Below, one piece after another: positions 1 through 11,272 of a stretch of DNA of 64,000 bases. Both the position numbers and the translations under genes were made by a program. The stretch comes from Neoroseomonas eburnea (GTDB lineage: Bacteria; Pseudomonadota; Alphaproteobacteria; Acetobacterales; Acetobacteraceae). The stretch spans positions 62,001-126,000 of the forward strand of contig NZ_JAAEDL010000016.1 of assembly GCF_018129005.1 (NCBI RefSeq), written 5' to 3'. A model generated the notes under the pieces. The model ran no database searches. It was not told where the DNA came from and was given only the letters and a program-made list of their open reading frames with translations. Numbering within the stretch: the first letter of the stretch is position 1; the number at the start of each line of letters is the position of its first letter.

Positions 1-2
1 TC

Positions 3-443
3 GACAGCCTGCTCGATGCCTATGCCAGCAGGATCCCGGCGGCGCTCGCCGGGTTGCGCGACCCGATCGCGCGGTTCGCCGCCGCGTTGGACACCTATTG
101 CCGGATCGTCGCCGAAAGGCCCGAGGCGACCCTGCTCGCCTATCAGGAATCGCGTTCGCTGCGCCGCCCGCTGCGCGAGCACATCAAGCGGCGGGAGATC
201 GAGACCAACGCGCTGATCGCGGCGTGCATCCGCGACGGCATCGCGCAGGGCCTGTTCCGGCCTGTGGATGCCGAGCTGACCGCCTATCGGGTGGTGATGA
301 TGGCGCATGGCTGGGCGCTCAAGACCTGGCGGCTGGCGGGGCGCATGACGATCGACGACTACATCGCCGACAGCCTCGATATGCTGCTCGGCGCGCTGCT
401 CACGCCGCTGGGGGCGCGGCGGCGGGCGGAGGCGCCGCCATGA
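3..443 (+). CDS. TetR-family regulator, C-terminal part (5' end outside window)
   Basis: The reading frame is already open at the window edge and stops at 443, so only the last ~146 residues are seen. They form an all-helical domain (RPEATLLAYQESRSLRR, then a long helix around VVMMAHGWALKTWRLAG) like the ligand-binding half of TetR regulators of acyl-CoA metabolism. The DNA-binding helix-turn-helix is not in view, so the family call rests on the C-terminal domain alone. Its TGA overlaps the ATG of the next gene (ATGA at 440-443), which indicates co-transcription with the transporter; it is a good candidate for the local regulator of this catabolic unit. Confidence 0.6.
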   Translation, partial: DSLLDAYASRIPAALAGLRDPIARFAAALDTYCRIVAERPEATLLAYQESRSLRRPLREHIKRREIETNALIAACIRDGIAQGLFRPVDAELTAYRVVMMAHGWALKTWRLAGRMTIDDYIADSLDMLLGALLTPLGARRRAEAPP

Positions 444-1288
444 CCATCCAGATCCTCAACGGCCTCGTCTATGGCAGCCTGCTGCTGGTGCTGGCGGCGG
501 GGCTGGCGCTCATCTACGGCCTGCGGCGCGTGGTCAATTTCGCGCATGGCGCCTTCTACATGCTCGGCGCCTATGCCGGCTACGCGGCGGCGCAGGCGGG
601 CGGCTTCTGGGCCGGGCTGGCGGCGAGCGCGGTGGTGCTGGCCCTGTTCGGCGCGGTGCTCGACCGGCTGGTGTTCCGCGTGCTCCAGGACCGCGACCCG
701 CTGGTGACGGTGATCGTCACCTTCGGCCTGCTGCTGGTGATCGAGGATGCGGTGCAGTGGATCTGGGGCACCGAGGGCCGCTCGATGGACGCGCCGGCGC
801 CGCTCGCGGGCAGCGTCGCGCTCGGCGGCGACGCCTTCCCGGTCTATCGCCTGGCGGTGATCGCCATGGCGGCGGCGCTGACCGCCGCGCTGCTGGCCTG
901 GCTGCACCGCTCCCGCGCCGGGCTGTTCGTCCGCGCGGCGAGCCTCGACCCGGCGATCACCGCCGTGCAGGGGGTGAACACCGACGCGGTGGCGATGCTG
1001 GTGACCGCGCTCGGCGCCGCGCTGGCCGGGATGTCGGGGGTGATCGCGGCGCCCTTCCTGTCGCTGTCGCCGGCGATGGGCGGGCAGATCCTGGTGGATT
1101 GCTTCGTGGTGGTGGTGGTGGGCGGGCTCGGCAGCCTGGGCGGCGCGGCGCTGGCGGCGCTGCTGCTCGGCCAGGTGCAGGTGCTGGGCGCGGTGCTGGT
1201 GCCCGACATCGCGGCGCTGATCCCGTTCCTGACCATGGCGGCGGTGCTGCTGTGGCGGCCGACCGGCCTGGCGGGGAAGCGGCTGTGA
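440..1288 (+). CDS. livH: ABC transporter permease LivH
   Basis: 282-residue integral membrane protein with about eight hydrophobic segments. It carries the LivH signature near residues 28-45 (LRRVVNFAHGAFYMLGAY) and the cytoplasmic-loop motif GLGSLGGAALAALLLG near the C-terminus that contacts the ATPase. It forms the inner-membrane channel of a HAAT-type (branched-chain amino acid/amide) importer with the downstream LivM. The ATG at 440 is chosen because it overlaps the upstream stop and gives the family's usual length; upstream in-frame starts would read through the regulator. Relatives of this system also import aromatic and alicyclic acids, which fits the neighbouring ring-degradation genes better than leucine uptake. 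Confidence 0.9.
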   Translation: MTIQILNGLVYGSLLLVLAAGLALIYGLRRVVNFAHGAFYMLGAYAGYAAAQAGGFWAGLAASAVVLALFGAVLDRLVFRVLQDRDPLVTVIVTFGLLLVIEDAVQWIWGTEGRSMDAPAPLAGSVALGGDAFPVYRLAVIAMAAALTAALLAWLHRSRAGLFVRAASLDPAITAVQGVNTDAVAMLVTALGAALAGMSGVIAAPFLSLSPAMGGQILVDCFVVVVVGGLGSLGGAALAALLLGQVQVLGAVLVPDIAALIPFLTMAAVLLWRPTGLAGKRL

Positions 1289-2243
1289 GCGGGGCGGGGC
1301 GGATCGGCGCGGGGGCGCTGGCGGCCGCGGCGGCGGGGCCGGCGATCGCGGCGCTGGTGCCGCCGGGCGTGCTGCTCTCGCTGCTGGTCCAGGCCTGCAT
1401 CTATGCCATCCTCGCGCTCTCCGTCGGCGTGCTGGCGCGGCAGAACGGCATGGTCAGCTTCGGCCATGCGGCGATGTTCGGCGCCGGCGCCTACCTCGCC
1501 GGCATCGGCCTCGGCGCGCCCGGGCAGCTGCCGGCGGAAGTGGCGCTGCTGCTGGCCGTGCTGGCGGTGACGGCGGTCTGCTTCGGGCTCGGGCTGATCG
1601 TCGTGCGGGTGCACGGCATCGCCTTCGCCATGCTGACGCTCGCCCTCGGCCAGGCCTGCTTCGAGGCGGCGAACAAGGCGCGCGGCGTGACCGGCGGCGC
1701 CGACGGGCTGACCGTGGCCCTGCCGCGCGAGATCTTCGGCCTGCCCGCCGCCACCTTCCAGCGGGCCGAGGGGATGTTCCTCATCGCCTGGCTGGCCATG
1801 GTGGCGCTGGCCGCGCTCGCCGCTCTGCTCGCGCGCAGCCGCTTCGGCCTGCTGACCGAGGCGATCCGCGAGAACGAGGAACGCGCCCGCTTCCTCGGCT
1901 ACGGCACGGTGCTGCCGCGCGCGGCGGTGTTCGCGCTGTCGGGCGGCATCGCCGCGGCGGGCGGCGTGCTCTATGTGCTCTACAACGGCTTCGTCTCTCC
2001 CGAGACGGTGCATTGGAGCGTCTCCGGCTCGGCGCTGATCATGGCGCTGCTCGGCGGCACGCGCACGGCGTGGGGGCCGCTCGCGGGCGCCGCCGTCTAT
2101 TTCCTGCTGCGCGAGCAGCTGGTCGAGGTGACCGAGCGCTGGCTCGGCCTGCTCGGCATCCTGCTGGTGCTGGTCATGGTCTTCCTGCCGGACGGGCTGT
2201 CGGGCCTGCCGCGGCGGCTGCGCCGGCCGCGCGGGGCCGAGGC

Positions 2244-2247
<4 letters not shown>
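1285..2247 (+). CDS. livM: ABC transporter permease LivM
   Basis: 320-residue second permease of the importer, started at the GTG that overlaps the livH stop (GTGA). Family features are the ALSVGVLARQNGMVSFGHAA stretch at about residues 40-59 and the loop AIRENEERARFLGY (the EAA-like coupling region), followed by GGIAAAGGVLYVLYNGFVSP. About ten hydrophobic segments are visible. It pairs with LivH as a heterodimeric transmembrane domain. The stop overlaps the livG start (ATGA), so the four transporter genes are translationally coupled. Confidence 0.9.
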
Positions 2248-2950
<703 letters not shown>

Positions 2951-2954
<4 letters not shown>

Positions 2955-3649
2955 TCCTCGAACTCGACGGCGTGCATGCCTTCTACGGCGAGGCGCATAT
3001 CCTGCACGGCGTCAGCCTGGCGGTGGGCGAGGGGGAGCGCGTGGCCCTGGTCGGGCGCAACGGCGTGGGCAAGACCACCACGGTCAATGCCGTGCTCGGG
3101 CTGGCGCGGGTGCGGGCAGGCGCGGTGCGCTTCCACGGGGCGGCGCAGCCGCTGCCGCTGCGGCCCTACCGGGCGGCGCGGGCGGGCATCGCGGTGGTGG
3201 TGCAGGGCCGGCGCATCCTGCCCAACCTGACGGTGCGCGAGAACCTCCTGCTCGGCGCCGCGGTGCAGCGGCCGGGGCCATGGACGCTCGCCGCGGTGTG
3301 CGAGATGTTCCCCATCCTCGCCGAGCGCGCCGCCACGCCGGGCACCGCGCTGTCGGGCGGGCAGCAGCAGATGCTCGCCATCGGGCGCGCGCTGATGGCC
3401 AATCCGGACCTGCTCATCCTCGATGAGCCGAGCGAGGGGCTGGCGCCGGTGGTGGTGGACGAGCTCGGCGAGGCGCTCGACCGCCTGGCGACGCGCGAAG
3501 GCACGGCGCTGCTGCTGATCGAGCAGCATCTGGGGCTGATCCGCCGCGCCGCGCGGCAGTTTCATGCGATGGCGAAGGGCAGGATCGTCGCCTCGGGGCC
3601 GGTCGCCGGCCTCGACGAGGCGGTGCTGCACGAGCATCTGGGCGTCTAG
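2951..3649 (+). CDS. livF: ABC transporter ATP-binding protein LivF
   Basis: 232-residue second ATPase. Walker A is GRNGVGKTT at residues 35-43, the signature is LSGGQQQMLAIGRAL, and Walker B is LLILDEPSEGLAPVVVDEL, all typical of LivF. It starts within the livG stop (ATGA) and ends 28 bases before the binding-protein gene, so the order H-M-G-F-binding protein is complete. It is expected to form a LivG/LivF heterodimer on the cytoplasmic face. Confidence 0.93.
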
Positions 3650-3677
3650 CGTCAACCAAGGGAACAGGAGGAACGTC

Positions 3678-4880
3678 ATGCGAACCAGGAGAGAAGCGAT
3701 CATCGGCGCCGCCGCCTTCGGCGCATTCGCCGCCGGGCTCGCCGGGGCGGCGCGCGCCCAGGCGCGGCGCGACCCGATCCGCATCGGCGTGCCCACCTCG
3801 CAAACCGGCGCCTATGCCGTGCTGGGCGAGGAGGTGATCCGCGGCGTGCAGTTCGCGGTGGACGAGGCCAATGCCGCCGGCGGCATCGACGGGCGGCAGG
3901 TGGAGTTCCGCATCGGCGACGAGCAGAGCAACCCCGACGCCGCGCGCCGCGCCGCCGAGCGCCTGGCCCTCGGCGGCCACGGCCTGCTGATCGGCGCGAT
4001 CTCCTCGGCGAGCGGCCTTGCCATCGCGGGCCAGCTCGAGCGGTGGAACGCGCTCTATGTCTCGACGGTCAACAAGGCCGACCGGCTGACGGGCGAGGCC
4101 TGCGGGCGGCGGCTGTTCCGCGCCAACCATTCCGATGCGATGGACCTGATGGTGGTGGGGCCGTGGCTGCGCGGCCGGCCGGAGCGCAAATGGGGCATCT
4201 GCGCGGCGGACTACGTCTGGGGCCGCGATTCGGCGGCCGGCTTCACCCGCGCGGCGCAGGACGCCGGCAAGGAGGTCGCGCTCAGCGTCTTCCCGCCGCT
4301 CGGCACGCGCGACTACGCGCCCTACATCTCGCAGCTCAAGGCGGCCGGGCTGCAGGGGGTGTGGGTGGTGCTCTCGGGCGGGGACGCGATCAACTTCGCC
4401 AAGCAGGCGCGGCAGTTCCGGCTGTCGGCGGAGCTGACGATCGTCGGGCACGCCTACATCGTGCCGACGACGCTGCGCGCGGCGGGCGAGGACGTGGTCG
4501 GCTCCTATGGCGTCATCAACTACGACGCCTCCCTCGACACGCCGCAGAACCGCCGCTTCGTCGAGGCCTGGCGCCGCCGCTTCAACCAGGACCCCGGCGA
4601 ATACGAGGCCGAGACCTATACCGGCATGCGCCTGATCTTCGAGGGGGTCCGCAAGGCCGAGAGCACCGATCCGGACAAGGTGGCGCGGGCGATGAACGGC
4701 CTCGAATTCGAATCGCCCTTCGGCATGGTGCGGATGCGCGCCGAGGACCATCAGCTGGTGATGCCGAACCTGATGGGCCGCGTGGTGCGCGACGGCGGCC
4801 GCGTGCACCGCGCGATCGAGATGACGGTGCGGGCCGCCGAGGCGACGCCGCCGCCCTCGGGGGCCTGCCGGATGGGCTGA
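3678..4880 (+). CDS. ABC transporter periplasmic substrate-binding protein (HAAT/LivK type)
   Basis: 400-residue type I periplasmic binding protein. The N-terminus has a twin-arginine leader (TRREAIIG) and a cleavage-like ARAQA near residue 28. The mature part begins with the family pattern IRIGVPTSQTGAYAVLGEEV and GVQFAVDEANAAGGIDGRQV. It captures the solute for the LivHMGF importer encoded directly upstream. The start at 3678 follows a good ribosome-binding site (AACAGGAGGAACGTC). The ligand is not readable from sequence; linkage to aliA, badH and badI suggests an alicyclic or aromatic acid. Confidence 0.88.
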   Translation: MRTRREAIIGAAAFGAFAAGLAGAARAQARRDPIRIGVPTSQTGAYAVLGEEVIRGVQFAVDEANAAGGIDGRQVEFRIGDEQSNPDAARRAAERLALGGHGLLIGAISSASGLAIAGQLERWNALYVSTVNKADRLTGEACGRRLFRANHSDAMDLMVVGPWLRGRPERKWGICAADYVWGRDSAAGFTRAAQDAGKEVALSVFPPLGTRDYAPYISQLKAAGLQGVWVVLSGGDAINFAKQARQFRLSAELTIVGHAYIVPTTLRAAGEDVVGSYGVINYDASLDTPQNRRFVEAWRRRFNQDPGEYEAETYTGMRLIFEGVRKAESTDPDKVARAMNGLEFESPFGMVRMRAEDHQLVMPNLMGRVVRDGGRVHRAIEMTVRAAEATPPPSGACRMG

Positions 4881-4912
4881 GGCGCCCGCGGGAAGGAAGG
4901 AAAGGAAACAGG

Positions 4913-5674
4913 ATGTTCGAGGTCGAGCGGCGCGAGGGCGTCGTCGTGGTGACGATGAACCGGGCGCCCGCCAATGCCATCAGCGAGGAGTTCCTCGCCG
5001 GCTTCAACCGCGTGCTCGACGGCATCGAGCGCGAGGGCCTGCCGCGCGCGCTGCACATCCGCAGCGCGCTGCGGTTCTTCTCGGCCGGCGCCGATCTCAA
5101 GGAGATCGGCGGGCGGTTCGGCGCCGAGGAGGGGGTGCGCGACATGCTGCGCCATGTCGCCGCCTTCCATCACCTCTATGACCGGATCGAGCGGCTGCCG
5201 CTCGTCACCATCGCCGAGATCAACGGCCCGGCGCTCGGCGGCGGGCTGGAACTGGCGCTGTCGTGCGACCTGCGGATCGCCGCGCAGGAGGCGCGGATCG
5301 GGCTGCCGGAAGCCGGCATCGGCCTGATCCCCGGCGCCGGCGGCACGCAGCGGCTGACCCGGCTGTGCGGGCCGGGCGTCGCGGCGCGCATCATCCTCGC
5401 CAACGACATGGTGGACGGCGCCACCGCCGAACGCCTGGGGATCGTCCAGTGGGTGGTGCCGGGCGCCGAATTGCCGGCGCGCGCGCGCGCGCTGGCCGAC
5501 CAGGTGGCCGGCCTCGCGGGGCCGGCGCTGGCCGCCTGCAAGGCGTGCATCCGCGCCTCGACCGACCGCGCCCCGGACGGCTACGCGATGGAGCACGACG
5601 CGACGCGGCGGCTGATGACCACGGAGGAGGCGCGCAAGCGCGTCTCGGCCTTCCTTGAAAGCAGACGGAAGTAG
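4913..5674 (+). CDS. Enoyl-CoA hydratase (crotonase family), candidate cyclohexenecarboxyl-CoA hydratase
   Basis: 253-residue crotonase with both catalytic glutamates of true hydratases: E113 in GGGLELALSCD and E133 in GLPEAGIGLIPGAGGTQR. The oxyanion-hole segment FFSAGADLKEIGG is also present. It adds water across a 2-enoyl-CoA. Position immediately before BadH-like and BadI-like genes makes it the obvious candidate for the step done by BadK in Rhodopseudomonas (hydration of cyclohex-1-enecarboxyl-CoA). Its N-terminus is not especially BadK-like, so the role is inferred from context. A strong AAGGAAAGGAAACAGG ribosome-binding region precedes the ATG. Confidence 0.8.
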   Translation: MFEVERREGVVVVTMNRAPANAISEEFLAGFNRVLDGIEREGLPRALHIRSALRFFSAGADLKEIGGRFGAEEGVRDMLRHVAAFHHLYDRIERLPLVTIAEINGPALGGGLELALSCDLRIAAQEARIGLPEAGIGLIPGAGGTQRLTRLCGPGVAARIILANDMVDGATAERLGIVQWVVPGAELPARARALADQVAGLAGPALAACKACIRASTDRAPDGYAMEHDATRRLMTTEEARKRVSAFLESRRK

Positions 5675-5683
5675 GAGCGAGAG

Positions 5684-6427
5684 ATGAAACTCAACGACAA
5701 GGTTGCCGTAGTGAGCGGCGGCGCCTCCGGCATCGGGCGCGCCACCTGCCTCGCCCTGGCCGAGGTCGGGGCGCGCGTCTTCATCGGCGACCTCAACCTC
5801 GAGGGCGCGCGCGAGACGGCCGCGCGCATCGCCGCCGCCGGCGGCCAGGCCGAGGCGCTGCCGCTCGATGTCACCAAGCCCGAGGCGGTCGCCGCCTTCG
5901 CCACCGGCGTGCACGCGAAGGTCAAGCGCGCCGATGCGGTGATCAGCACCGCCGGGTGGGACCGCATCGAGCCCTTCGTGAAGAATCCGCCCGAGTTCTG
6001 GGAACAGATCGTGCAGATCAACTACCTCGGCTGCGTGCGCTTCGTGCGCGCCTTCCTCGACCCGATGATGGAGGGCGGCGGCGGCAGGGTGGTGACGGTG
6101 GCGAGCGACGCCGGGCGCGTCGGCAGCATGGGCGAGACGGTCTATGCCGGCGCCAAGGGCGGCGTCATCGCCTTCACCAAGTCGCTGGCGCGCGAGATGG
6201 CGCGCCACGAGATCACCTGCAACGTGGTCTGCCCGGGGCCGACCGACACGCCGCTCTTTGCCGCCCAGCCCGAGCGGATGCGCGAGGCGCTGGCCCGCGT
6301 CATCCCGCTGAAGCGCGTGGCGAAGCCCGAGGAGATCGCCGATGCGATCGTGTTCTTCGCCTCCGACCGCTCGCGCTACATCACCGGCCAGACGCTCAGC
6401 GTCTCGGGCGGGCTGACCATGTCGTGA
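5684..6427 (+). CDS. badH: 2-hydroxycyclohexanecarboxyl-CoA dehydrogenase-like SDR
   Basis: 247-residue short-chain dehydrogenase. The NAD-binding glycine motif is SGGASGIG (11-18), and the catalytic set is S141, Y154 and K158 (YAGAK). Beyond the general fold it matches recalled BadH features closely: AGWD after the beta-4 strand, SDAGRVGSMGETVYA, NVVCPGPTDTPL, and the terminus ITGQTLSVSGGLTMS. BadH oxidises 2-hydroxycyclohexanecarboxyl-CoA to the 2-keto compound with NAD. It lies 9 bases after the hydratase stop and before the BadI homologue, the order of pathway steps. The usual NNAG motif is STAG here. Confidence 0.85.
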   Translation: MKLNDKVAVVSGGASGIGRATCLALAEVGARVFIGDLNLEGARETAARIAAAGGQAEALPLDVTKPEAVAAFATGVHAKVKRADAVISTAGWDRIEPFVKNPPEFWEQIVQINYLGCVRFVRAFLDPMMEGGGGRVVTVASDAGRVGSMGETVYAGAKGGVIAFTKSLAREMARHEITCNVVCPGPTDTPLFAAQPERMREALARVIPLKRVAKPEEIADAIVFFASDRSRYITGQTLSVSGGLTMS

Positions 6428-6429
6428 CG

Positions 6430-6455
6430 GGCGCGGGGCCGCCGCGCCCCGCGCC
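6430..6455 (+). terminator. GC hairpin between badH and badI genes
   Basis: A perfect 10-bp stem (GGCGCGGGGC at 6430-6439 with its complement at 6446-6455, 6-base loop) starts three bases after the badH stop and is followed by TTCCCCCTTT. It resembles an intrinsic terminator with a broken T-tract, or an mRNA processing/stability element inside the operon. Confidence 0.5.
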
Positions 6456-6491
6456 TTCCCCCTTTGCGCCCATCTCCAGGAGAACACACCG

Positions 6492-7277
6492 ATGGACTAC
6501 ACCGACATCCTCTATGCCGTGGAGGATTCCACGGCGATCATCACCATCAACCGGCCCGACCGCTACAACTCCTTCCGCGGCCGCACGGTGGAGGAGCTCA
6601 TCAACGCGCTCCAGCGCGCCTGGGTGGACAAGAAGGTCGCCTGCGTGATCCTCACCGGCGCGGGCAACAAGGCCTTCTGCACCGGCGGCGACCAGAAGGA
6701 ATACGTCGAGACCGGCGGCTACGGCACCAGCGCCAACGGGCTGTGGGAGGTGGAGACGCTGCAGAACACCATCCGCGACATCCCCAAGCCGGTGATCGCG
6801 GCGGTGAACGGCTTCGCCATCGGCGGCGGCCATGTGCTGCATGTGCTGTGCGACCTGACCATCGCATCCGACAATGCCCGCTTCGGCCAGGCCGGGCCGC
6901 GCGTCGGCTCCTTCGACGCCGGCTGGGGCACGGCGCTGCTGACGCGCATCGTCGGCGAGAAGAAGGCGCGCGAGATCTGGTTCCTCTGCCGCCAGTACAC
7001 GGCGGAGGAAGCGAAGGAGATGGGCCTCGTCAACAAGGTCGTGCCGCAGGCCCAGCTGATGGCCGAGGCCAAGGGCTGGGCGGCGGAGATCGCGGCGCTG
7101 AGCCCGACCGCCATCAAGTTCCTGAAGTATTCCTTCAACGCCGATTCGGCCCATGCCTACGGCACCACCAAGATGGCGATGTCCGCGCTTGACGGCTTCG
7201 GCCACACCGAGGAAGCGATGGAAGGCAAGCGCGCCTTCGTCGAGAAGCGCAAGCCGGACTTCTCGCCCTTCCGCTGA
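6492..7277 (+). CDS. badI: 2-ketocyclohexanecarboxyl-CoA hydrolase-like (ring opening)
   Basis: 261-residue crotonase-superfamily protein of the MenB-like branch. It matches recalled BadI over diagnostic stretches: AFCTGGDQKEY, GFAIGGGHVLHVLCDLTIAS, FGQAGPRVGSFDAGWGTAL, and VGEKKAREIWFLCRQYTAEE. BadI hydrolytically opens the 2-ketocyclohexanecarboxyl-CoA ring to pimelyl-CoA. The crotonase glutamates are absent (GGGHVL and AGPRVG), as expected for this branch. The ATG follows CCAGGAGAACACACCG. A BadI-type enzyme is the most pathway-specific marker in this region. Confidence 0.87.
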   Translation: MDYTDILYAVEDSTAIITINRPDRYNSFRGRTVEELINALQRAWVDKKVACVILTGAGNKAFCTGGDQKEYVETGGYGTSANGLWEVETLQNTIRDIPKPVIAAVNGFAIGGGHVLHVLCDLTIASDNARFGQAGPRVGSFDAGWGTALLTRIVGEKKAREIWFLCRQYTAEEAKEMGLVNKVVPQAQLMAEAKGWAAEIAALSPTAIKFLKYSFNADSAHAYGTTKMAMSALDGFGHTEEAMEGKRAFVEKRKPDFSPFR

Positions 7278-7305
7278 GGCGCGGCCGAGGGCAAGAGGAC
7301 CATCA

Positions 7306-7335
7306 CGGGCGCGGGCGGATCGCCGCCCGCGCCCG
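7306..7335 (+). terminator. Long perfect hairpin after badI
   Basis: A 13-bp perfect GC stem (7306-7318 pairing with 7323-7335, loop ATCG) lies 29 bases after the badI stop and just before the next ribosome-binding site. There is no T-tract after it. It may end part of the transcripts or protect the upstream mRNA. Confidence 0.5.
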
Positions 7336-7359
7336 CCACCAAGCACGGAGGAGGCGGCA

Positions 7360-8346
7360 ATGAACCACAAGCACAATCCTGGCATCTCGCGCCGGTCGCT
7401 GATGGCCGGGATGGGCGGTGCGGCGCTGGCGGCGCCCGCATTGGCGGCGTTTCCCGACCGTCCGGTGCGCCTCGTCGTGCCCTATGCCGCGGGCGGCGGC
7501 ACCGATGTCGTCTCCCGCCTCGTGGCCCAGGCGATCACCGCCCGGCTCGGCCAGCCGGTGGTGGTCGAGAACCGCACCGGCGGCGGGGTGGTCGGCGGCT
7601 CGGAATTCGTCGCCCGCGCGGCGCCCGACGGCTACACGCTGCTGGTTGCGACCACCAGCCACACGGTCAACCCGACGCTGCTGCCCTCCCTGCCCTACGA
7701 CACCGAGCGCGACTTCGCCCCGGTGGCGATGTTCAGCGAGGTGCCGATGGCGCTGATCGTCCATCCTTCGGTGCCGGCGGCGGATGCGCGCGCCTTCGTC
7801 GCGCTGCTGCGCGAGCGGCCGGGCGCCTTCACCTACGGCTCGGCCGGGGTGGGCAGCACGCCGCACCTGGCGGGCGAGCTGCTGCGGCTGCTGGCCGGGG
7901 TGGACATCCTGCACGTCGCCTATCGCGGCAACGGCCCGGCGCTGCAGGATCTGGTGGCCGGACAGATCCAGTTCATGTTCGACCCGGTCTCCACCGCCTC
8001 GGCGTTGGCGCGCTCGGGCAGCGTGCGCGCCATCGCGATCAGCACCCGCACCCGTTCGCCGGTCTTTCCCGGCGTGCCGACGCTCGAGGAAGCGGGCGTC
8101 GCGGGCTTCGACTGCCGCACCTGGAACGCGGCGCTCGCGCCCGCGCGCACGCCGCCCGACGCCGTGGCGCGGCTGAACGAGGCGGTCATCGCCGCGCTGG
8201 CCGACCCGGCGCTGCGCGCGCGCTTCGCCGAACTCGGCGCCAATCCGGGCGAGCCCATGCCGCCGGCGGCGATCGCCGCCTTCATCACCCGCGAGATCGA
8301 GCGCTGGGGCGACGTCGTCCGCCGTTCCGGCATGCGGCCGGCATGA
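7360..8346 (+). CDS. Bug/TctC-type periplasmic solute-binding protein
   Basis: 328-residue member of the Bug family, the extracytoplasmic receptors of tripartite tricarboxylate-type transporters, which typically bind carboxylates. It has a twin-arginine leader (SRRSLMAG), a cut near ALAA, and then the family start FPDRPVRLVVPYAAGGGTD. The conserved VVVENRTGGG segment and APDGYTLL follow. No TctA or TctB membrane gene is near it; it sits between badI and an acyl-CoA dehydrogenase gene, so it may bind an alicyclic acid or an intermediate lost to the periplasm. The start follows GGAGGAGGCGGCA. Confidence 0.85.
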   Translation: MNHKHNPGISRRSLMAGMGGAALAAPALAAFPDRPVRLVVPYAAGGGTDVVSRLVAQAITARLGQPVVVENRTGGGVVGGSEFVARAAPDGYTLLVATTSHTVNPTLLPSLPYDTERDFAPVAMFSEVPMALIVHPSVPAADARAFVALLRERPGAFTYGSAGVGSTPHLAGELLRLLAGVDILHVAYRGNGPALQDLVAGQIQFMFDPVSTASALARSGSVRAIAISTRTRSPVFPGVPTLEEAGVAGFDCRTWNAALAPARTPPDAVARLNEAVIAALADPALRARFAELGANPGEPMPPAAIAAFITREIERWGDVVRRSGMRPA

Positions 8347-8380
8347 CCGGGCGGCGCCAGCGCATGAAAGGCAGGACACC

Positions 8381-9556
8381 ATGAACCCCATCTTCGAACG
8401 CATCGAACGCCGCCGCGGCTGGACCGCGGAGGAGACGCTGCTGCTCGACCAGGTCCGCCGGCTCTGCGCCGAGCAGATCGCCCCGTGCGCGGCCCATCAC
8501 GACCGCAGCGGCGAATTCCCCTGGGACAACATCCGCCGCATCAACGAGCTCGGCCTCAACCGCATCTTCCTGCCCGAGGCCCATGGCGGGGTGGGGCTGC
8601 GCTTCCGCGCCTATCTCGAGGTGGTCAAGATCCTCGCCGAGGCCTGCGCCGCCACCGCCATCATCTACGCGACCAACTACCATGCGCTCGGCCCGCTGAT
8701 GGATTTCGGCTCCGAGGCGCTGAAGGCGCGCGTGCTGCCGCGGATCGCCGAGGGCGCGCTCGGCGCGCTCGCCATCACCGAGGCGGTCGGCGGCTCGGAC
8801 GCCACCGCCATGACCACGCGCTTCCGCCCCGAGGGCGACGAGATCGTGGTCGATGGCGGCAAGGTCTTCATCACCAGCGGCGACGTGGCCGATTTCCTGC
8901 TCCTCTTCGGCAAGTGGGAGGGCATCGCCGACCCCAAGGGCTCGATCAGCCTGCTGGTGATGGAACGGCAGGCGGTGCAGGGCTACAAGGTGCTGCGGCT
9001 CGAGGAGAAGCTCGGCCACCGCGCCTCCTCCACCGCGGCCCTCGCCTTCGAGGGCTGCCGCGTGCCGCGCGCCAACCTGATCGGCGCGCCGGGGGATGGG
9101 CTGAAGCTGCTGTTCGCCGCGCTCAACCGCTCGCGCCCCTCGGTGGCGGCGCATGCGCTCGGCATCGCGCGGGCGGCCTTCCGCGACATGGTCGCCTATG
9201 CCAATGACCGCCGCTCCTCCGGCCGGCGGATCGTGGATTTCCAGGCCAACCAGTTCACCATCGCCGATGCCGCGACCGACCTCGCCATGGCCGAGGCGTG
9301 GCTCGACTACCTGTGCGGCGTGATGGAGGATGGCGAGGAGGGCTACGGCCTCGAATCCTCGATGGCGAAGATGCGCGCCTCGGACCTCGCCATGCGGATC
9401 GCCACCGACGCGATCCAGATGCATGGCGGCTACGGCTACATCCAGGACTACCGGGTGGAGCGTATTTTCCGCGACGCCAAGATCACCCAGATATGGGAAG
9501 GTACGAACCAGGTGCACCGCCAGCTGATCGGCCGGAGTTTCGCCAGGCGCGACTGA
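8381..9556 (+). CDS. Acyl-CoA dehydrogenase
   Basis: 391-residue flavoprotein with the complete family layout: an N-terminal helical domain, the FAD/substrate segment ALAITEAVGGSDATAM, the beta-domain, and the C-terminal helical domain ending IQMHGGYGYIQDYRVERIFRDAK. The catalytic base is present as E373 in IWEGTNQVHR. It would introduce a 2,3-double bond into an acyl-CoA and pass electrons to ETF. It lies 33 bases before the aliA-like ligase, so it may act on the cyclohexanecarboxyl- or cyclohexenecarboxyl-CoA made there, or on pimelyl-CoA after ring opening. Confidence 0.88.
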   Translation: MNPIFERIERRRGWTAEETLLLDQVRRLCAEQIAPCAAHHDRSGEFPWDNIRRINELGLNRIFLPEAHGGVGLRFRAYLEVVKILAEACAATAIIYATNYHALGPLMDFGSEALKARVLPRIAEGALGALAITEAVGGSDATAMTTRFRPEGDEIVVDGGKVFITSGDVADFLLLFGKWEGIADPKGSISLLVMERQAVQGYKVLRLEEKLGHRASSTAALAFEGCRVPRANLIGAPGDGLKLLFAALNRSRPSVAAHALGIARAAFRDMVAYANDRRSSGRRIVDFQANQFTIADAATDLAMAEAWLDYLCGVMEDGEEGYGLESSMAKMRASDLAMRIATDAIQMHGGYGYIQDYRVERIFRDAKITQIWEGTNQVHRQLIGRSFARRD

Positions 9557-9589
9557 CGGGCGGCCCCCCAATCAACGGAGGCAACGTCC

Positions 9590-11242
<1,653 letters not shown>

Positions 11243-11248
11243 ACGGAG

Positions 11249-11271
11249 GCCCCGCGCCGGCGCGGCGGGGC
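11249..11271. terminator. Hairpin between convergent genes
   Basis: A 7-bp stem (GCCCCGC at 11249-11255 with 11265-11271) with a 9-base GC-rich loop fills the 30-base gap between the two convergent stops (aliA and aliB homologues). It could serve both strands; no T-tract is present. Confidence 0.4.
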
Positions 11272-11272
11272 A

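Noticed and set aside
844..2013. 389-codon open frame on the minus strand over livM/livH
   Set aside because: Shadow of the permease genes; composition is His/Arg/Gln-rich and there is no ribosome-binding site or family motif.
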